From Spirochaetales bacterium (lineage in GTDB: Bacteria; Spirochaetota; Leptospiria; Leptospirales; Leptonemataceae): a stretch of 64,000 nt of DNA. The notes below the pieces were generated by a model that made no database searches, was not told where the DNA came from, and worked only from the letters and a program-made list of their open reading frames with translations. The stretch covers positions 1 through 64,000 of the forward strand of contig JACKOY010000015.1 in NCBI GenBank assembly GCA_024233935.1, in the 5' to 3' direction. This document shows positions 9,469-17,988 of this stretch, one piece after another (positions within the stretch are counted from its first letter, which is position 1; the number at the start of each line of letters is the position of its first letter). A program made the translations under genes and the position numbers.

Positions 9469-11274
9469 GTGTACAATCCCATAGAAGACTACGGCATCAT
9501 CGGGGATATGAATACTGCGGCGCTTGTATCGCGGGGCGGCTCAATCGACTTTTGCTGCTTCCCGTACTTTGATTCGCCGACTATTTTTGCGGCCATGCTG
9601 GACGCCAATCGCGGGGGATTTTTTCGCATTGGTGCGACGGCGCTCGGCGCCCGCAACAAGCAGCTCTACATACCGGACACGAACGTGCTCGTGACGCGAT
9701 TTTTGTCCAGAGAAGGCGTGGGCGAGGTCGTGGACTTCATGCCGGTCGATGCCGATGACATGCAACAAAACACCCGCCGCAGAATTGTACGGCGGGTCAC
9801 GGCGGTGCGTGGCCAGGTTCATTTTCGCCTCGAATGCCGGCCGGCTTTTAACTACGCTCTGGATCCACTGTCCGTGCGGCACAGCGACCATGGTTTCATT
9901 TTCGAAGGCAACGACATCGCCCTGGAGTTGCTTTCGCCGGTCACGCTCGAAGAACATGCCGATGGCGTTACCGGCAACTTTACGCTCTCGGCAGGCGAGA
10001 CAATTGTCTTTGTGCTACAACTATATGAAGAAGGCCGCCTTTACGGCACCGCCGACCCGGAGATGGACCAGGGCTACCGGGCCACGGTCCAGTTCTGGCA
10101 GAGTTGGCTATCGCAGTGTCGGTATCAGGGACGCTGGCGAGAAATGGTGCATCGATCGGCGTTGCTTTTGAAGCTTTTGACCTTTCGGCCGACGGGCGCC
10201 ATTATTGCGGCGCCCACGACAAGTCTGCCGGAGGTGCTGGGCGGCAAACGCAACTGGGATTATCGGTACACCTGGATACGGGACGCAACCTTTACGGTGT
10301 ATGCGCTTTTGCGCATCGGCTTTCGACAGGAGGCCGCGGCTTTCATGAACTGGCTGGAAGAGCGCCTTGGCGAAATGGATGGTCCCGGTTCCCTGCGCCT
10401 GATGTATCGCATCGATGGATCGAGCGACCTGAGCGAGAGTGTGCTCGATCATCTGGAAGGCTACATGCGCTCGCCGCCGGTTCGAGTCGGCAACGAAGCC
10501 CACGGACAGCTGCAACTGGACATCTACGGAGCGCTGATGGACGCGATTTATCTGTACGACAAGTACGGGACGCCGCTTTCGTTTGAGTTGTGGGGACGGC
10601 TGCGGGACATGCTGGACTGGCTTTGTGATCACTGGGAAGAACCGGACGAGGGCATCTGGGAGGTGCGCGGGGGCCGTCAGCAGTTTGTGTATTCGAAGCT
10701 GATGTGCTGGGTGGCTTTCGATCGCGGCCTTCGTCTTGCGAATAAACGCAGCTACCCTGCCAACCGCACACGCTGGGAAGAAACCCGCGACGCGATCTAT
10801 CTGGAAATCATGGAACAGGGCTGGAACAAAGAACGCGGCTCCTTTATGCAGGCCTTCGGAACTGACGCTCTGGACGCGGCGAACCTCTTGATGCCGATGG
10901 TGTTTTTTATCTCCCCGACCGATCCACGCCTGTTGAGCACCATCGATGCGACCATGGCCGAGTTGGTGAGCGACAGCCTGGTCTATCGTTATCACGTGCA
11001 TAAATCTCCCGACGGTCTGGACGGAGACGAAGGTACATTCAGCATGTGCACTTTCTGGTTGGTCGAAGCACTGACCCGGGCCGGACGGCTGGACGAGGCC
11101 CGGATTATTTTTGAAAAGATGATCGGTTATGCCAACCATCTGGGCCTCTACTCGGAAGAGATTGGCCACAGTGGTGAAGCCCTCGGAAACTTCCCGCAGG
11201 CATTGACCCATCTGGGCCTGATCAGCGCGGCCTTCAATCTGGACCGGGCTCTGGACCAGCGAAAAGGGGGCTGA
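9469..11274 (+). CDS. GH15 family glucoamylase/trehalase-like glycoside hydrolase
   Basis: The 601-residue protein has the full GH15 architecture: an N-terminal beta-sandwich domain starting PIEDYGIIGDMNTAALVSR, and a catalytic alpha/alpha barrel with GKRNWDYRYTWIRDATFT, LDIYGALMDAIYLYDKYG, EGTFSMCTFWLVEAL, and the EEIGHSGEALGNFPQALTH region carrying a catalytic Glu. Proteins of this group hydrolyse alpha-glucans, or trehalose in some members; no secretion signal is seen, so it probably works in the cytoplasm. The start is GTG (9469), followed directly by the conserved N-terminal strand. It is divergent from nfeD. With GH57 and GlgP it supports active glycogen or trehalose turnover. Confidence 0.93.
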   Translation: MYNPIEDYGIIGDMNTAALVSRGGSIDFCCFPYFDSPTIFAAMLDANRGGFFRIGATALGARNKQLYIPDTNVLVTRFLSREGVGEVVDFMPVDADDMQQNTRRRIVRRVTAVRGQVHFRLECRPAFNYALDPLSVRHSDHGFIFEGNDIALELLSPVTLEEHADGVTGNFTLSAGETIVFVLQLYEEGRLYGTADPEMDQGYRATVQFWQSWLSQCRYQGRWREMVHRSALLLKLLTFRPTGAIIAAPTTSLPEVLGGKRNWDYRYTWIRDATFTVYALLRIGFRQEAAAFMNWLEERLGEMDGPGSLRLMYRIDGSSDLSESVLDHLEGYMRSPPVRVGNEAHGQLQLDIYGALMDAIYLYDKYGTPLSFELWGRLRDMLDWLCDHWEEPDEGIWEVRGGRQQFVYSKLMCWVAFDRGLRLANKRSYPANRTRWEETRDAIYLEIMEQGWNKERGSFMQAFGTDALDAANLLMPMVFFISPTDPRLLSTIDATMAELVSDSLVYRYHVHKSPDGLDGDEGTFSMCTFWLVEALTRAGRLDEARIIFEKMIGYANHLGLYSEEIGHSGEALGNFPQALTHLGLISAAFNLDRALDQRKGG

Positions 11275-11285
11275 TTCAAAAAGAA

Positions 11286-11319
11286 ATGCGCCGCGCAGTT
11301 ACGAGAACGCGCGGCGCAT
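11286..11319 (-). terminator. Intrinsic terminator between convergent genes
   Basis: A perfect 11-bp inverted repeat (ATGCGCCGCGC / GCGCGGCGCAT) with a 12-nt loop lies between the GH15 stop and the stop of the minus-strand lipoprotein. Read on the minus strand the stem is followed by TTCTTTTTG, a U-rich tail, so it most likely terminates the lipoprotein gene. It may also stop plus-strand transcription, although there is no U-run on that side. Confidence 0.75.
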
Positions 11320-11369
11320 CATGTAGTCTCGCTTGGATAGAGAAGTAAACTCTGTTGGGAAGCAACGCC

Positions 11370-12128
11370 TCAGAGAATCGACTGCACCTCGTCCCGGCCA
11401 ACGATAGTCACCGTGTCATCGGGATGCACAATCGTGACCGTATCGACAAGCTCCACGACTCCCACCGAATGAAAGACCCGATTGCCGCTCAGAACCACCG
11501 TATGGTCGCGTTCGGTGTGCGCCGGTCTCCGGAGGGCCGTGATGTAGCCTTTGTCCGCGACCTGACCAATGAAATCCTGGGCCGTCAGAGCGACGATATC
11601 GCCTCTTGAATAGGTCATAAGGTTGATCCACAGCAGGGGAACGTTTCCAAGCCACGAAATCCCGTAGCGGGTCGTGTCATAGACCTGGCTGGCACGGACC
11701 TGGTACTGGCCGGCTTCCGTCCGCCGATACAGTTTGTAATCAATCACCATCCCGTCCTCGATGTAGCTGGGAACAATTCCAAGAGTAAGGTACCAGGTGA
11801 GGAATGTCCAAACGCTACCGATCTTGCCTTGCTTCTTTTCCGTAACCAACACATCCAGCAAAAGCGGGTCTGTGCCGCCGCCGCGTTCGTAGGTAATGAG
11901 GGAGTAGTGTTCCACGGGGGACGACAGGACACCAGTCGCCTCTAATCCCTGTCGCAGGGTAAGCTTCAGCTCGCCGTCATTGGAAGAGATGGTGTAGGGA
12001 AAACTGGCAATGGGAGCAGCCTCCGGCTGGTGAATCGCCAGGGGATCCGGCTCTCCGGTATACCATAGGATGCAGTTAGAACTGAGCAAGAGACAGAGCC
12101 CCAAGGCCGATAAGATACGCGCTTTCAT
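11370..12128 (-). CDS. Predicted lipoprotein of unknown function
   Basis: The 252-residue product starts with a signal peptide (MKARILSALGLCLLLSSNC) whose Cys at about residue 19 could be lipidated. The lipobox SSNC is poor by enterobacterial rules but acceptable for spirochaetes. The mature part is mostly beta-strand like, with a central hydrophobic segment around VWTFLTWYLTLGIVPSY. I do not recognise a family. The ATG at 12128 has a good GGAGG site and is preferred over an upstream in-frame start at 12386, which would put a basic, signal-less 86-residue extension in front of the signal peptide. It is transcribed towards GH15 and away from the TRL cluster. Confidence 0.75.
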   Translation of the reverse strand: MKARILSALGLCLLLSSNCILWYTGEPDPLAIHQPEAAPIASFPYTISSNDGELKLTLRQGLEATGVLSSPVEHYSLITYERGGGTDPLLLDVLVTEKKQGKIGSVWTFLTWYLTLGIVPSYIEDGMVIDYKLYRRTEAGQYQVRASQVYDTTRYGISWLGNVPLLWINLMTYSRGDIVALTAQDFIGQVADKGYITALRRPAHTERDHTVVLSGNRVFHSVGVVELVDTVTIVHPDDTVTIVGRDEVQSIL

Positions 12129-12223
12129 TTGTCCTCCAGGATTTATTAAACTGGCGCCCGCCCGGATTGTGTCCGGTCCGGTATACCTCTGTTGCCGCCA
12201 GACTGCATGGCATAAGTTATTTT

Positions 12224-12251
12224 TTGCAATAAACTTTTTTAAGTACATAAT
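12224..12251 (+). promoter_or_regulatory. Candidate sigma-70 promoter for the TRL-like cluster
   Basis: An AT-rich island in otherwise GC-rich DNA contains TTGCAA, a 16-bp spacer and CATAAT, about 50 bp before the first TRL-like start. The island lies between divergent genes, so it may also serve the lipoprotein on the other strand. Only by-eye consensus matching supports it. Confidence 0.35.
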
Positions 12252-12301
12252 TTCATCGTTTTCTTCAACTGCCAGGCCGAACCCAAAACGGTTCTGCGCC
12301 C

Positions 12302-12769
12302 ATGGATGCGGACAAAGAAGCTTCGATTGACAGAAAGCACCCCGCCCCCAGCATTCGATCCGCCATGGGATGCCTTTATTCAGCACCGGGCATCGCGCTT
12401 CGGGTCCTGGGCAGCGGCCTGGTAGCGCTCATCGCCCTTTCCTGCACCGGCATCAATCTGGGAGCGAGCATAGGGGGCCCGAACACGCATCCGGCCAGGC
12501 CGTACGCGTATCTGGTGCATCGGTATACGGCCGGTGGCGTGGTGCACCGCAACGTGCTGCCCGGCCAATTGGGGGGCCAGGCCCTGGCGTTGCGTACCGG
12601 TCGGGCCTGTTCGCATTCCGTACTCTGGGCGATCGCCTGGGGAGATTCCAGCATTGAGGCAGCCCGGCTAAATGGCGAGATCGAAGGCATTGCCTCCGTG
12701 GAACATGAAGTCTTCGCTGCTCTGGGTTTTCTATACCACCAACACTGCACCCTGGTGAGCGGAGAATGA
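12302..12769 (+). CDS. TRL-like lipoprotein, copy 1
   Basis: The 155-residue protein has an N-terminal basic region, a hydrophobic signal (VLGSGLVALIALSC) with a lipobox-type Cys, then the TRL-like pattern: YTAGGVVHRNVLPGQLG, a Cys-Ser before AIAWGDSSIEAARLNGEIEGIASVEHE, and a terminal Tyr/Cys-rich strand ending VSGE. TRL-like proteins are small predicted lipoproteins common in spirochaetes and epsilonproteobacteria; the function is unknown. The ATG at 12302 gives a 35-residue pre-signal region, so an internal ATG at 12365 is also possible. The stop overlaps the next start as ATGA, so the following copy is translationally coupled. Confidence 0.75.
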   Translation: MDADKEASIDRKHPAPSIRSAMGCLYSAPGIALRVLGSGLVALIALSCTGINLGASIGGPNTHPARPYAYLVHRYTAGGVVHRNVLPGQLGGQALALRTGRACSHSVLWAIAWGDSSIEAARLNGEIEGIASVEHEVFAALGFLYHQHCTLVSGE

Positions 12770-13173
12770 ACAAGACCGATGGCGTTGCTCCCATCTGCCG
12801 CCCCGAGCAGTCGCAAAAGGCGCCCCCGCCGCCCGCATTCCATTCACAACGGCCGGGATTGCGCACCATCTGGGGCCTCTTAATCGTCTTTTGCCTGGGC
12901 GGCTGCGCGATCGGGCCGGTACATGGAGTGATCTATACGGGCACCAGTTTTGCAGGCGAGTTCAACCCGGCCAACGACGTGCCCCGGGAAAAGACCGGCA
13001 CCGGCTGCACCCGTTCCATCCTGGCCCTGGTCAGCTTCGGGGATTCCAGCGTAGGCGCCGTGGCTCTGGCAAACGGGATCAGCCGGGTGGCCACTGTGGA
13101 TCACAGCACAACTTCTGTTCTGACCTTTGTCTATCGGGACTACTGCACGATTGTTACCGGGGCTGGCTCATGA
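12766..13173 (+). CDS. TRL-like lipoprotein, copy 2
   Basis: The 135-residue protein is a clear paralogue of its neighbour. It has a signal peptide ending LLIVFCLGGC (good lipobox LGGC), a short beta region (GPVHGVIYTGTSFAGEFN), a conserved Cys in GTGCTRSILALVSFGDSSVGAVALANGI, SRVATVDHS, and the terminal strand VYRDYCTIVTGAG. It overlaps copy 1 and copy 3 by 4 bases on each side (ATGA), so all three are probably made from one mRNA in linked amounts. Proteins of this type are expected on the periplasmic face of the envelope. Confidence 0.8.
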   Translation: MNKTDGVAPICRPEQSQKAPPPPAFHSQRPGLRTIWGLLIVFCLGGCAIGPVHGVIYTGTSFAGEFNPANDVPREKTGTGCTRSILALVSFGDSSVGAVALANGISRVATVDHSTTSVLTFVYRDYCTIVTGAGS

Positions 13174-13649
13174 ACACTCCCGATCGAAACAAAAAGCCGG
13201 CCCGGCGGTCTTTCAGGCTGCAGTTCGCACGCCCGGGCGGGCATTTTACGCACTCCGGGCCTCCAGAAAGCCTGCGGGTCAACCGTTGGGCGCGCCCGTG
13301 CTTTCGGGCATGGATCGCGGCCGTCGTTCTTGTTTTTTTGGCCGGTTGCTTCAGCAGCTCTCCGGTCGAGAGCGTCTTTACAATCAATACCGAGCAGCAC
13401 ATCTATGAGGGCAACGGTCCGCTGATTTCGAGTCATCGCATAGAACGCCGCAGTGAATCCTGTTCCTACCGGATTGCTTACGTGGAGTGGTTGTTCTATG
13501 GTTGGGGCGGCGGCCTGGAAGAAGCCCGCCAGTCCGTGAGCATGCAAAAAGCCGCCAGCGTCGATCACCAGAGTCTGGGCATATTCAATCTGACCCTGTT
13601 CGGTTTTACGCTCTTCGCCCAGGAATGCATTGTGGTCTACGGCGAGTAG
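13170..13649 (+). CDS. TRL-like lipoprotein, divergent copy 3
   Basis: The 159-residue product begins with about 45 basic residues, then a signal VVLVFLAGC (lipobox LAGC). The mature part keeps the family outline: a Cys before SYRIAYVEWLFYGWGGGLEEARQ, KAASVDHQSLGIFN, and a terminal ECIVVYGE. The GDSS motif of copies 1 and 2 is replaced by GWGGGLEE, so this copy has diverged most. The ATG at 13170 overlaps the stop of copy 2 (ATGA). The reading frame stays open upstream inside copy 2, but without any homologous content. Confidence 0.75.
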   Translation: MNTPDRNKKPARRSFRLQFARPGGHFTHSGPPESLRVNRWARPCFRAWIAAVVLVFLAGCFSSSPVESVFTINTEQHIYEGNGPLISSHRIERRSESCSYRIAYVEWLFYGWGGGLEEARQSVSMQKAASVDHQSLGIFNLTLFGFTLFAQECIVVYGE

Positions 13650-13950
13650 ATCGGTAGAGCCCGGACTGTATTTCGAAACTGATCCGGCGGACCGCCTGCA
13701 TGAGCGACAACTTTCGGTGCGGCCCGCGTGAGCGATCCGCAGGGTGCGAAGCAGTCTCGCGTTAGCGAGACCGAAGCGAACGCGAAGCCCGAAGGAGCGC
13801 GACCCGAGCGAAACTCCCGACTAAAAAAATCAATTCAGGCCAGCGGGAAGCGAGGGGCACGCCCTTAAGAGCCTTCCTGGTTGCCGTCACGTTCCAAACC
13901 TTGCGCTTCCTTTCGTTTTTGGTGGTCACGCAAACGCGCCGCGGCTTTGT
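13650..13950. repeat. Non-coding, GC-rich repeat-like spacer with a small hairpin
   Basis: About 300 bp without a convincing gene separate the TRL cluster from the CoA-type NUDIX gene. From about 13725 to 13860 the sequence is built of short variations on GCGAAGC, GAGCG and CGAAGG, with a perfect 7-bp hairpin (GTCTCGC-GTTA-GCGAGAC) at 13754-13771. This texture is typical of dispersed intergenic palindromic elements. Whether it recurs in this genome cannot be seen here. No promoter or terminator with a U-run is evident. Confidence 0.45.
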
Positions 13951-14625
13951 TTGAATGTGCGCCAGGTTGTAGAGCAGTTAGAGCATCGGTTGCAGCAACC
14001 GCTCCCGGGCGCAAAGGCACAGTACCGCATGGCGCCGGCCCATCGACCGGGCCCCGATGTCGATCACGCACCGCCACCCCATGCGCGCCAGGCCGCGGTT
14101 TTGATTCTCTTGTTTGAACGCGCCGGCCAGCTCTACATCCCCATGATGCAACGCCCGCCCGACTCCGGACCCCACAGCCGACAGATTTCGTTTCCGGGCG
14201 GCGCCTACGAAGAAGAGCACGACCAGAACCTGGCCGAAACCGCCCTGCGCGAAAGTGAAGAAGAGATGGGCATTCGACCGGAGCATGTCCGGCTGATCGG
14301 ATCCATCAGCCCCATCTATGTCGCGCCCAGCAACTACAGCGTGTTGCCCTTCGTGGGCTACTCCGAGGTCGCGCCCGATTACGTTCCCGACCCGACGGAA
14401 GTAGAAGAGGTGGTGGAACTACCGCTCGAAGAATTGACCCGGCCCGGTTGCGCGGTTTCGAGCGTTTGGGAACTACGCGGCCAAAAAATGGCAGTGCCCC
14501 ATTTTCAGATCCGTGGCAAACGAATCTGGGGTGCAAGCGCCATGATGCTCTCCGAATTTTTGTGCCTGATTGATCGCAGTCCGGAACCGCTCCTGCTCAG
14601 TACGGACGATACGGTCGGCCGCTGA
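13951..14625 (+). CDS. NUDIX CoA pyrophosphatase-like protein
   Basis: The 224-residue protein has the CoA-pyrophosphatase (NuCoA) signature HSRQISFPGGAYEEE directly in front of the NUDIX box ending TALRESEEEMGI. Family members hydrolyse CoA or acyl-CoA to phosphopantetheine and 3',5'-ADP. The domain occupies residues about 45-200. The start is uncertain: TTG at 13951 or GTG at 13957, neither with a clear ribosome site. It is convergent with the phosphofructokinase, and the two stop regions overlap by 29 bp. Confidence 0.87.
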   Translation: MNVRQVVEQLEHRLQQPLPGAKAQYRMAPAHRPGPDVDHAPPPHARQAAVLILLFERAGQLYIPMMQRPPDSGPHSRQISFPGGAYEEEHDQNLAETALRESEEEMGIRPEHVRLIGSISPIYVAPSNYSVLPFVGYSEVAPDYVPDPTEVEEVVELPLEELTRPGCAVSSVWELRGQKMAVPHFQIRGKRIWGASAMMLSEFLCLIDRSPEPLLLSTDDTVGR

Positions 14626-15808
14626 TTTTTTCGAGCTTCGGGGTGCTGGCCTGGGGCTTGCGTCCGAAACAAATGCCCATCGCTTCGTAAATGCTCACGT
14701 CACCCAGATCTACAAAACGCTGTTCGATCGCCTGGGCACAATCCATATAACGCACCACCCCTTCTGTGTAGCTGGCCACGGTTACGCCGTATATTTCTTT
14801 TGCCGCCAGCTCCAAAGCGCCGGCCCCCACCTGAAGTCCAAAAGCCGCGTCCAGGGCGCTGGTGTGCCCACAGCGCATCAGGTGTGTAGGCCGAATCTCG
14901 CGCACTTCCGGAACTTCGTAGAGCCCTTCTACAAGCTGATTGGTTTCGCGCATGAATTCCTTTACGTCCGGATCGTTTTTCATACGACTCGAAATTTCTT
15001 TTACGACATACTTGCCGGCGCCCACCAGCGGTCGGTGACCAAAACTATCGGGCGCGGCGTCCTTATCGACCAGCTCCTCGCCCGAGGCGTCGCGCAGACC
15101 TTCGGCCACAACCACCATGGCTGCGCCGGCTTTGTTGTCGCTCTGGCGCACGCGGCGAAAAAAGACCTGCTTCAGGTGAGCGTAGAGCACGTCGAAGTCC
15201 ACCACCACTTCCGGAATCAAAATCGCGTCGGCCTCGGCTGCAACCCCGCCCCGGAAAGCGGTGTGACCCGCGTAACGTCCAAAGACTTCCATAACCACGA
15301 TCCGGTTGTGAGTGATGCCCGTGGTCCAGAGGTCCCGCACGGAATCAACGATGCGGTTGATGGTGCTGTCGCCGCCCACGCTGTAGGTCATCAGGTCCAG
15401 GTCCATGGTCTTGGGTGCGTGCACGCAGGGCACGCCCCGGCCGGCCAGATCCACAACCACCGAACCGGTGTCGTCTCCGCCGGCGATGATCAGCGCGTCG
15501 AGAGAGTGCTTCGCAAGCCCCTGCTTGACGCGATCGTACTTGTTTTCGTCTTTGATCTTTGCGATTTTTACCCGCGAGTTTCCGGCCTCACTACCGGCCA
15601 TATACACGTGGAATTCTTCCAGGCGCTCCACCGTGAGCTCGGGCAGTTTCTGAATGTCGACCAGGTTGTAGAGGCCGGCATAGCCGTTCGGAATCATGTA
15701 GGCCTGGACCCCGCGACCGCGGGCCGCGGTCGCCGCACCTTTGATCACGCCGTTTAAGCCGCCGCAATCCCCTCCGGAAGTCAAAATACCAATTTTGTTG
15801 AGCGCCAT
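14597..15808 (-). CDS. 6-phosphofructokinase, pyrophosphate-dependent type
   Basis: The 403-residue protein has the PFK fold start KIGILTSGGDCGGLNGVIKG. The phospho-donor site reads GGDDT, where ATP-dependent enzymes have GGDG; the extra Asp is the known marker of PPi use. The catalytic loop reads PKTMDLDL (PKTIDND in most PPi enzymes; the Lys is kept, Asn is replaced by Leu). Further family motifs are GGDSTINRI, VMEVFGRYAGHTA and AEG. It catalyses fructose-6-phosphate phosphorylation, reversibly if PPi-driven. The 58-bp tandem repeat lies directly upstream, in the probable promoter or leader region. No Shine-Dalgarno is obvious at the ATG (15808). Confidence 0.9.
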   Translation of the reverse strand: MALNKIGILTSGGDCGGLNGVIKGAATAARGRGVQAYMIPNGYAGLYNLVDIQKLPELTVERLEEFHVYMAGSEAGNSRVKIAKIKDENKYDRVKQGLAKHSLDALIIAGGDDTGSVVVDLAGRGVPCVHAPKTMDLDLMTYSVGGDSTINRIVDSVRDLWTTGITHNRIVVMEVFGRYAGHTAFRGGVAAEADAILIPEVVVDFDVLYAHLKQVFFRRVRQSDNKAGAAMVVVAEGLRDASGEELVDKDAAPDSFGHRPLVGAGKYVVKEISSRMKNDPDVKEFMRETNQLVEGLYEVPEVREIRPTHLMRCGHTSALDAAFGLQVGAGALELAAKEIYGVTVASYTEGVVRYMDCAQAIEQRFVDLGDVSIYEAMGICFGRKPQASTPKLEKISGRPYRPY

Positions 15809-15855
15809 AGGATGTGGAATCTCGGGGGTGTGCCAAATCTGTCAGCCGCTTTTCC

Positions 15856-16058
15856 AAAAGCCGGCCGCGTCGGAACTCCGACCGATCTTTCGGCCAAACG
15901 ATCGCGCTTCGGCAAAAACCGGCCGTGTCGGAACTCCGACCGATCTTCCGGCCAAACGATCGCGCTTCGGCAAAAACCGGCCGTGTCGGAACTCCGACCG
16001 ATCTTCCGACCAAACGATCGCGCTTCGGCAAAAACCGGCCGTGTCGGAACTCCGACCG
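15856..16058. repeat. 58-bp tandem repeat, about 3.5 copies
   Basis: Near-identical units of exactly 58 bp start at 15856, 15914 and 15972, with a partial unit at 16030. Differences are a few point changes (for example ccggccgcg/ccggccgtg, ttcggcc/ttccggcc/ttccgacc). Each unit contains the near-palindrome TCGGAACTCCGA and the palindrome CGATCG. Read on the minus strand (the transcribed strand of both flanking genes) each unit has a short hairpin GTCGG-AGTT-CCGAC followed about 8 nt later by TTTTT. The unit length is not a multiple of three and no start or homology supports coding. It lies between the DUF5312-like gene and pfk. Confidence 0.9.
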
Positions 16059-16075
16059 CGGCATTGATCGAATGA

Positions 16076-17905
16076 TCAGGCCGCCGGGGCCTCGACTTTC
16101 GAACCCAATCGGGCGAGCTGTTCTTTGTACCCCTCGGCTTCTTGTTGGAGGCGGGGTCCGGCCGAAAGCATCTTGGTGAGTTCTGCGTCCCGAAATATGT
16201 AGAGAAAATTGTAGCAATTGCGAACGATTTCTTCAAGCGCGTCTGCGATCTTCTTGCCGCTCTGCCGATTCGCCGAGGCGATCTCGCGCTTGTAATAGGG
16301 AATAAAGCGCGGTCCGATTTCGAGCGACTCGATCGCCGACTTGGCGGCCGCTTTCAGACTATCCCCGGCCTTGCCCGCCTCTTCGAGACGCAGGGCCATG
16401 CGATGGTTGTTGATCACCGTGGCCAGGTCATAGTTGAATTTGGCGAACATCTTATTGGAGCCGCGAACGAGCTGCAAAAAGGCCTTTGCGACAGCGTCTT
16501 CCGGCTCTTGTTTCATATCACGCACGAAGTCGCCGAATTCGTAGCTGGAGTCTTTGTACTTCTTGAAGAAGGGCTCAATCTCACGTAGAACAACATTAAA
16601 GCTTTCGACGTGTTTCTTGAAGAGGCCCGGACGAAAGAGCGCGATTTCTTCGGTCTGATGGCCGCCTTCAATGTAAGTTCCGATGGCACCCGAGAACAGA
16701 TAGATACAGGTATGCTCGAAGTCTTTCAGGAGCGCGTACAGGAGTTTAATGGGCTCCCGCTTAAAACCCGCAATGACCGAACCCTGAACCCCCTCCCCGT
16801 AAATCCGACGTACACTGTCCTCGAGTATCGGATTCAAGAAATCCGTCTTGAGCTTGCCGCCGCTGTCGGTTTCGAAATAGCGCGATCGAACGTCTTCCAC
16901 TTCGCGGGCTTCCCGAACGCACTGCTCGTATTTTTTTTTCAGACCACCGATCTTTTTGACAATGACTTCCATCACCTGTTCGGGCGCGCGATAGGCATCG
17001 AGGGCCGGTTTGCCAATACGGAGTTCTTTTTCAATCTCCTCCCAGGAGAGAATCTTTTCCCGCGCCAGCGCATAAACGGCTATAATAGAATTCTTCAAGC
17101 CCGGCTGGCGCTTATCCAGATCGGCGAGGCCGCTCATGACCTTGCGAACCATCGGGACATCGCCTTTTGTCTTTTCGACACTCTCCAGATATTCGGGCAG
17201 GTCTTCGGTGAGAGTCTTCTGCCAGTTCGGGTACTGCAGCAAGAGCGCGTAATACTTCTGCAGTTTGATCAACTCCGTGATCCACTCGTTGGGGTTTTCT
17301 TTGCGGCGAAAGACGCTACCCCCCTTAACGAATTCGTTCAGCAACTGATAACCCGCAATAACCGTATTGTAGCGAGCGGCGTCCAGACTTTCCCAGGCGG
17401 TGCCCGCCGCAACCTTGAGCGAGCGCATGGTCGCCGCAATCTGGTCGTCAGTAAAGATCTCAAAAAGCTTCGGCACGTCGGAAGAGAGCTTCGCGTTCAT
17501 GCCCAAAAAGCCGGTGTCAAGGGTGCCGGTTTGCTCACCCCAGCGGGTCAACTCGCTACCGAAAAGTCGCGCAAACAGGCCCGGCTTGCGCTCTTTCCTT
17601 TTAACCGTTCGTTTCGGAGCGGCAGTTGTCCCGGTTGCGCCTCCGGGTCCAGCGCGTCCGCGTCCGGTGGCCGGGCCGCCCCGACGTTTGCGGCGCTTGC
17701 TGTCGTCACGGATATCGGACGGGTCCAGGCGACCCCCGCCCGACTCCCGCCGGTCCAGCTCTTCGATGCGCTGTATACGTACAAAAACGTCGCTGGTGGA
17801 TTGAACGATCTGATCGACCTTCTCCTGCAGATCGGGCGGCCGATCCTTACGATACAGATCGCCGAAAACACGATGCGCGTCTGCTTTTGAAAGAGTCGGA
17901 TCCAT
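16076..17905 (-). CDS. Large spirochaete-type conserved protein (DUF5312-like)
   Basis: This 609-residue protein has an N-terminal region of about 70 residues, a basic Gly/Arg/Pro-rich linker (about residues 70-110, KRRKRRGGPATGRGRAG), then a long alpha-helical domain beginning KPGLFARLFGSELTRWGEQT and running to the end. No catalytic motif, signal peptide or membrane segment is visible. From memory it resembles the DUF5312 proteins of spirochaetes, which have no assigned function; I rate that assignment as moderate. The ATG at 17905 begins the conserved-looking helical segment. It lies 83 bp downstream of the LolA-like gene on the same strand. Confidence 0.7.
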   Translation of the reverse strand: MDPTLSKADAHRVFGDLYRKDRPPDLQEKVDQIVQSTSDVFVRIQRIEELDRRESGGGRLDPSDIRDDSKRRKRRGGPATGRGRAGPGGATGTTAAPKRTVKRKERKPGLFARLFGSELTRWGEQTGTLDTGFLGMNAKLSSDVPKLFEIFTDDQIAATMRSLKVAAGTAWESLDAARYNTVIAGYQLLNEFVKGGSVFRRKENPNEWITELIKLQKYYALLLQYPNWQKTLTEDLPEYLESVEKTKGDVPMVRKVMSGLADLDKRQPGLKNSIIAVYALAREKILSWEEIEKELRIGKPALDAYRAPEQVMEVIVKKIGGLKKKYEQCVREAREVEDVRSRYFETDSGGKLKTDFLNPILEDSVRRIYGEGVQGSVIAGFKREPIKLLYALLKDFEHTCIYLFSGAIGTYIEGGHQTEEIALFRPGLFKKHVESFNVVLREIEPFFKKYKDSSYEFGDFVRDMKQEPEDAVAKAFLQLVRGSNKMFAKFNYDLATVINNHRMALRLEEAGKAGDSLKAAAKSAIESLEIGPRFIPYYKREIASANRQSGKKIADALEEIVRNCYNFLYIFRDAELTKMLSAGPRLQQEAEGYKEQLARLGSKVEAPAA

Positions 17906-17988
17906 CCTGAATGAATTAGACGACCGACCCGGAAAGAAACCGGGCCACGAACTACCTCATCATAGCGGCCGGGGATGGCAAGCGCGGA

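Noticed and set aside
9360..9482. Longer start of the nfeD gene
   Set aside because: It would overlap the divergent GH15 start and place 41 residues before the signal segment.
7449..11211. Long frames antisense to slipin/nfeD (7449-8534, plus) and to the GH15 gene (10108-11211, minus)
   Set aside because: They lie opposite genes with full family motifs, have skewed Arg/His/Gln-rich composition and no recognisable domain.
15856..16058. Possible CRISPR array
   Set aside because: The 58-bp units are contiguous near-identical tandem copies with no unique spacers and no cas genes nearby.
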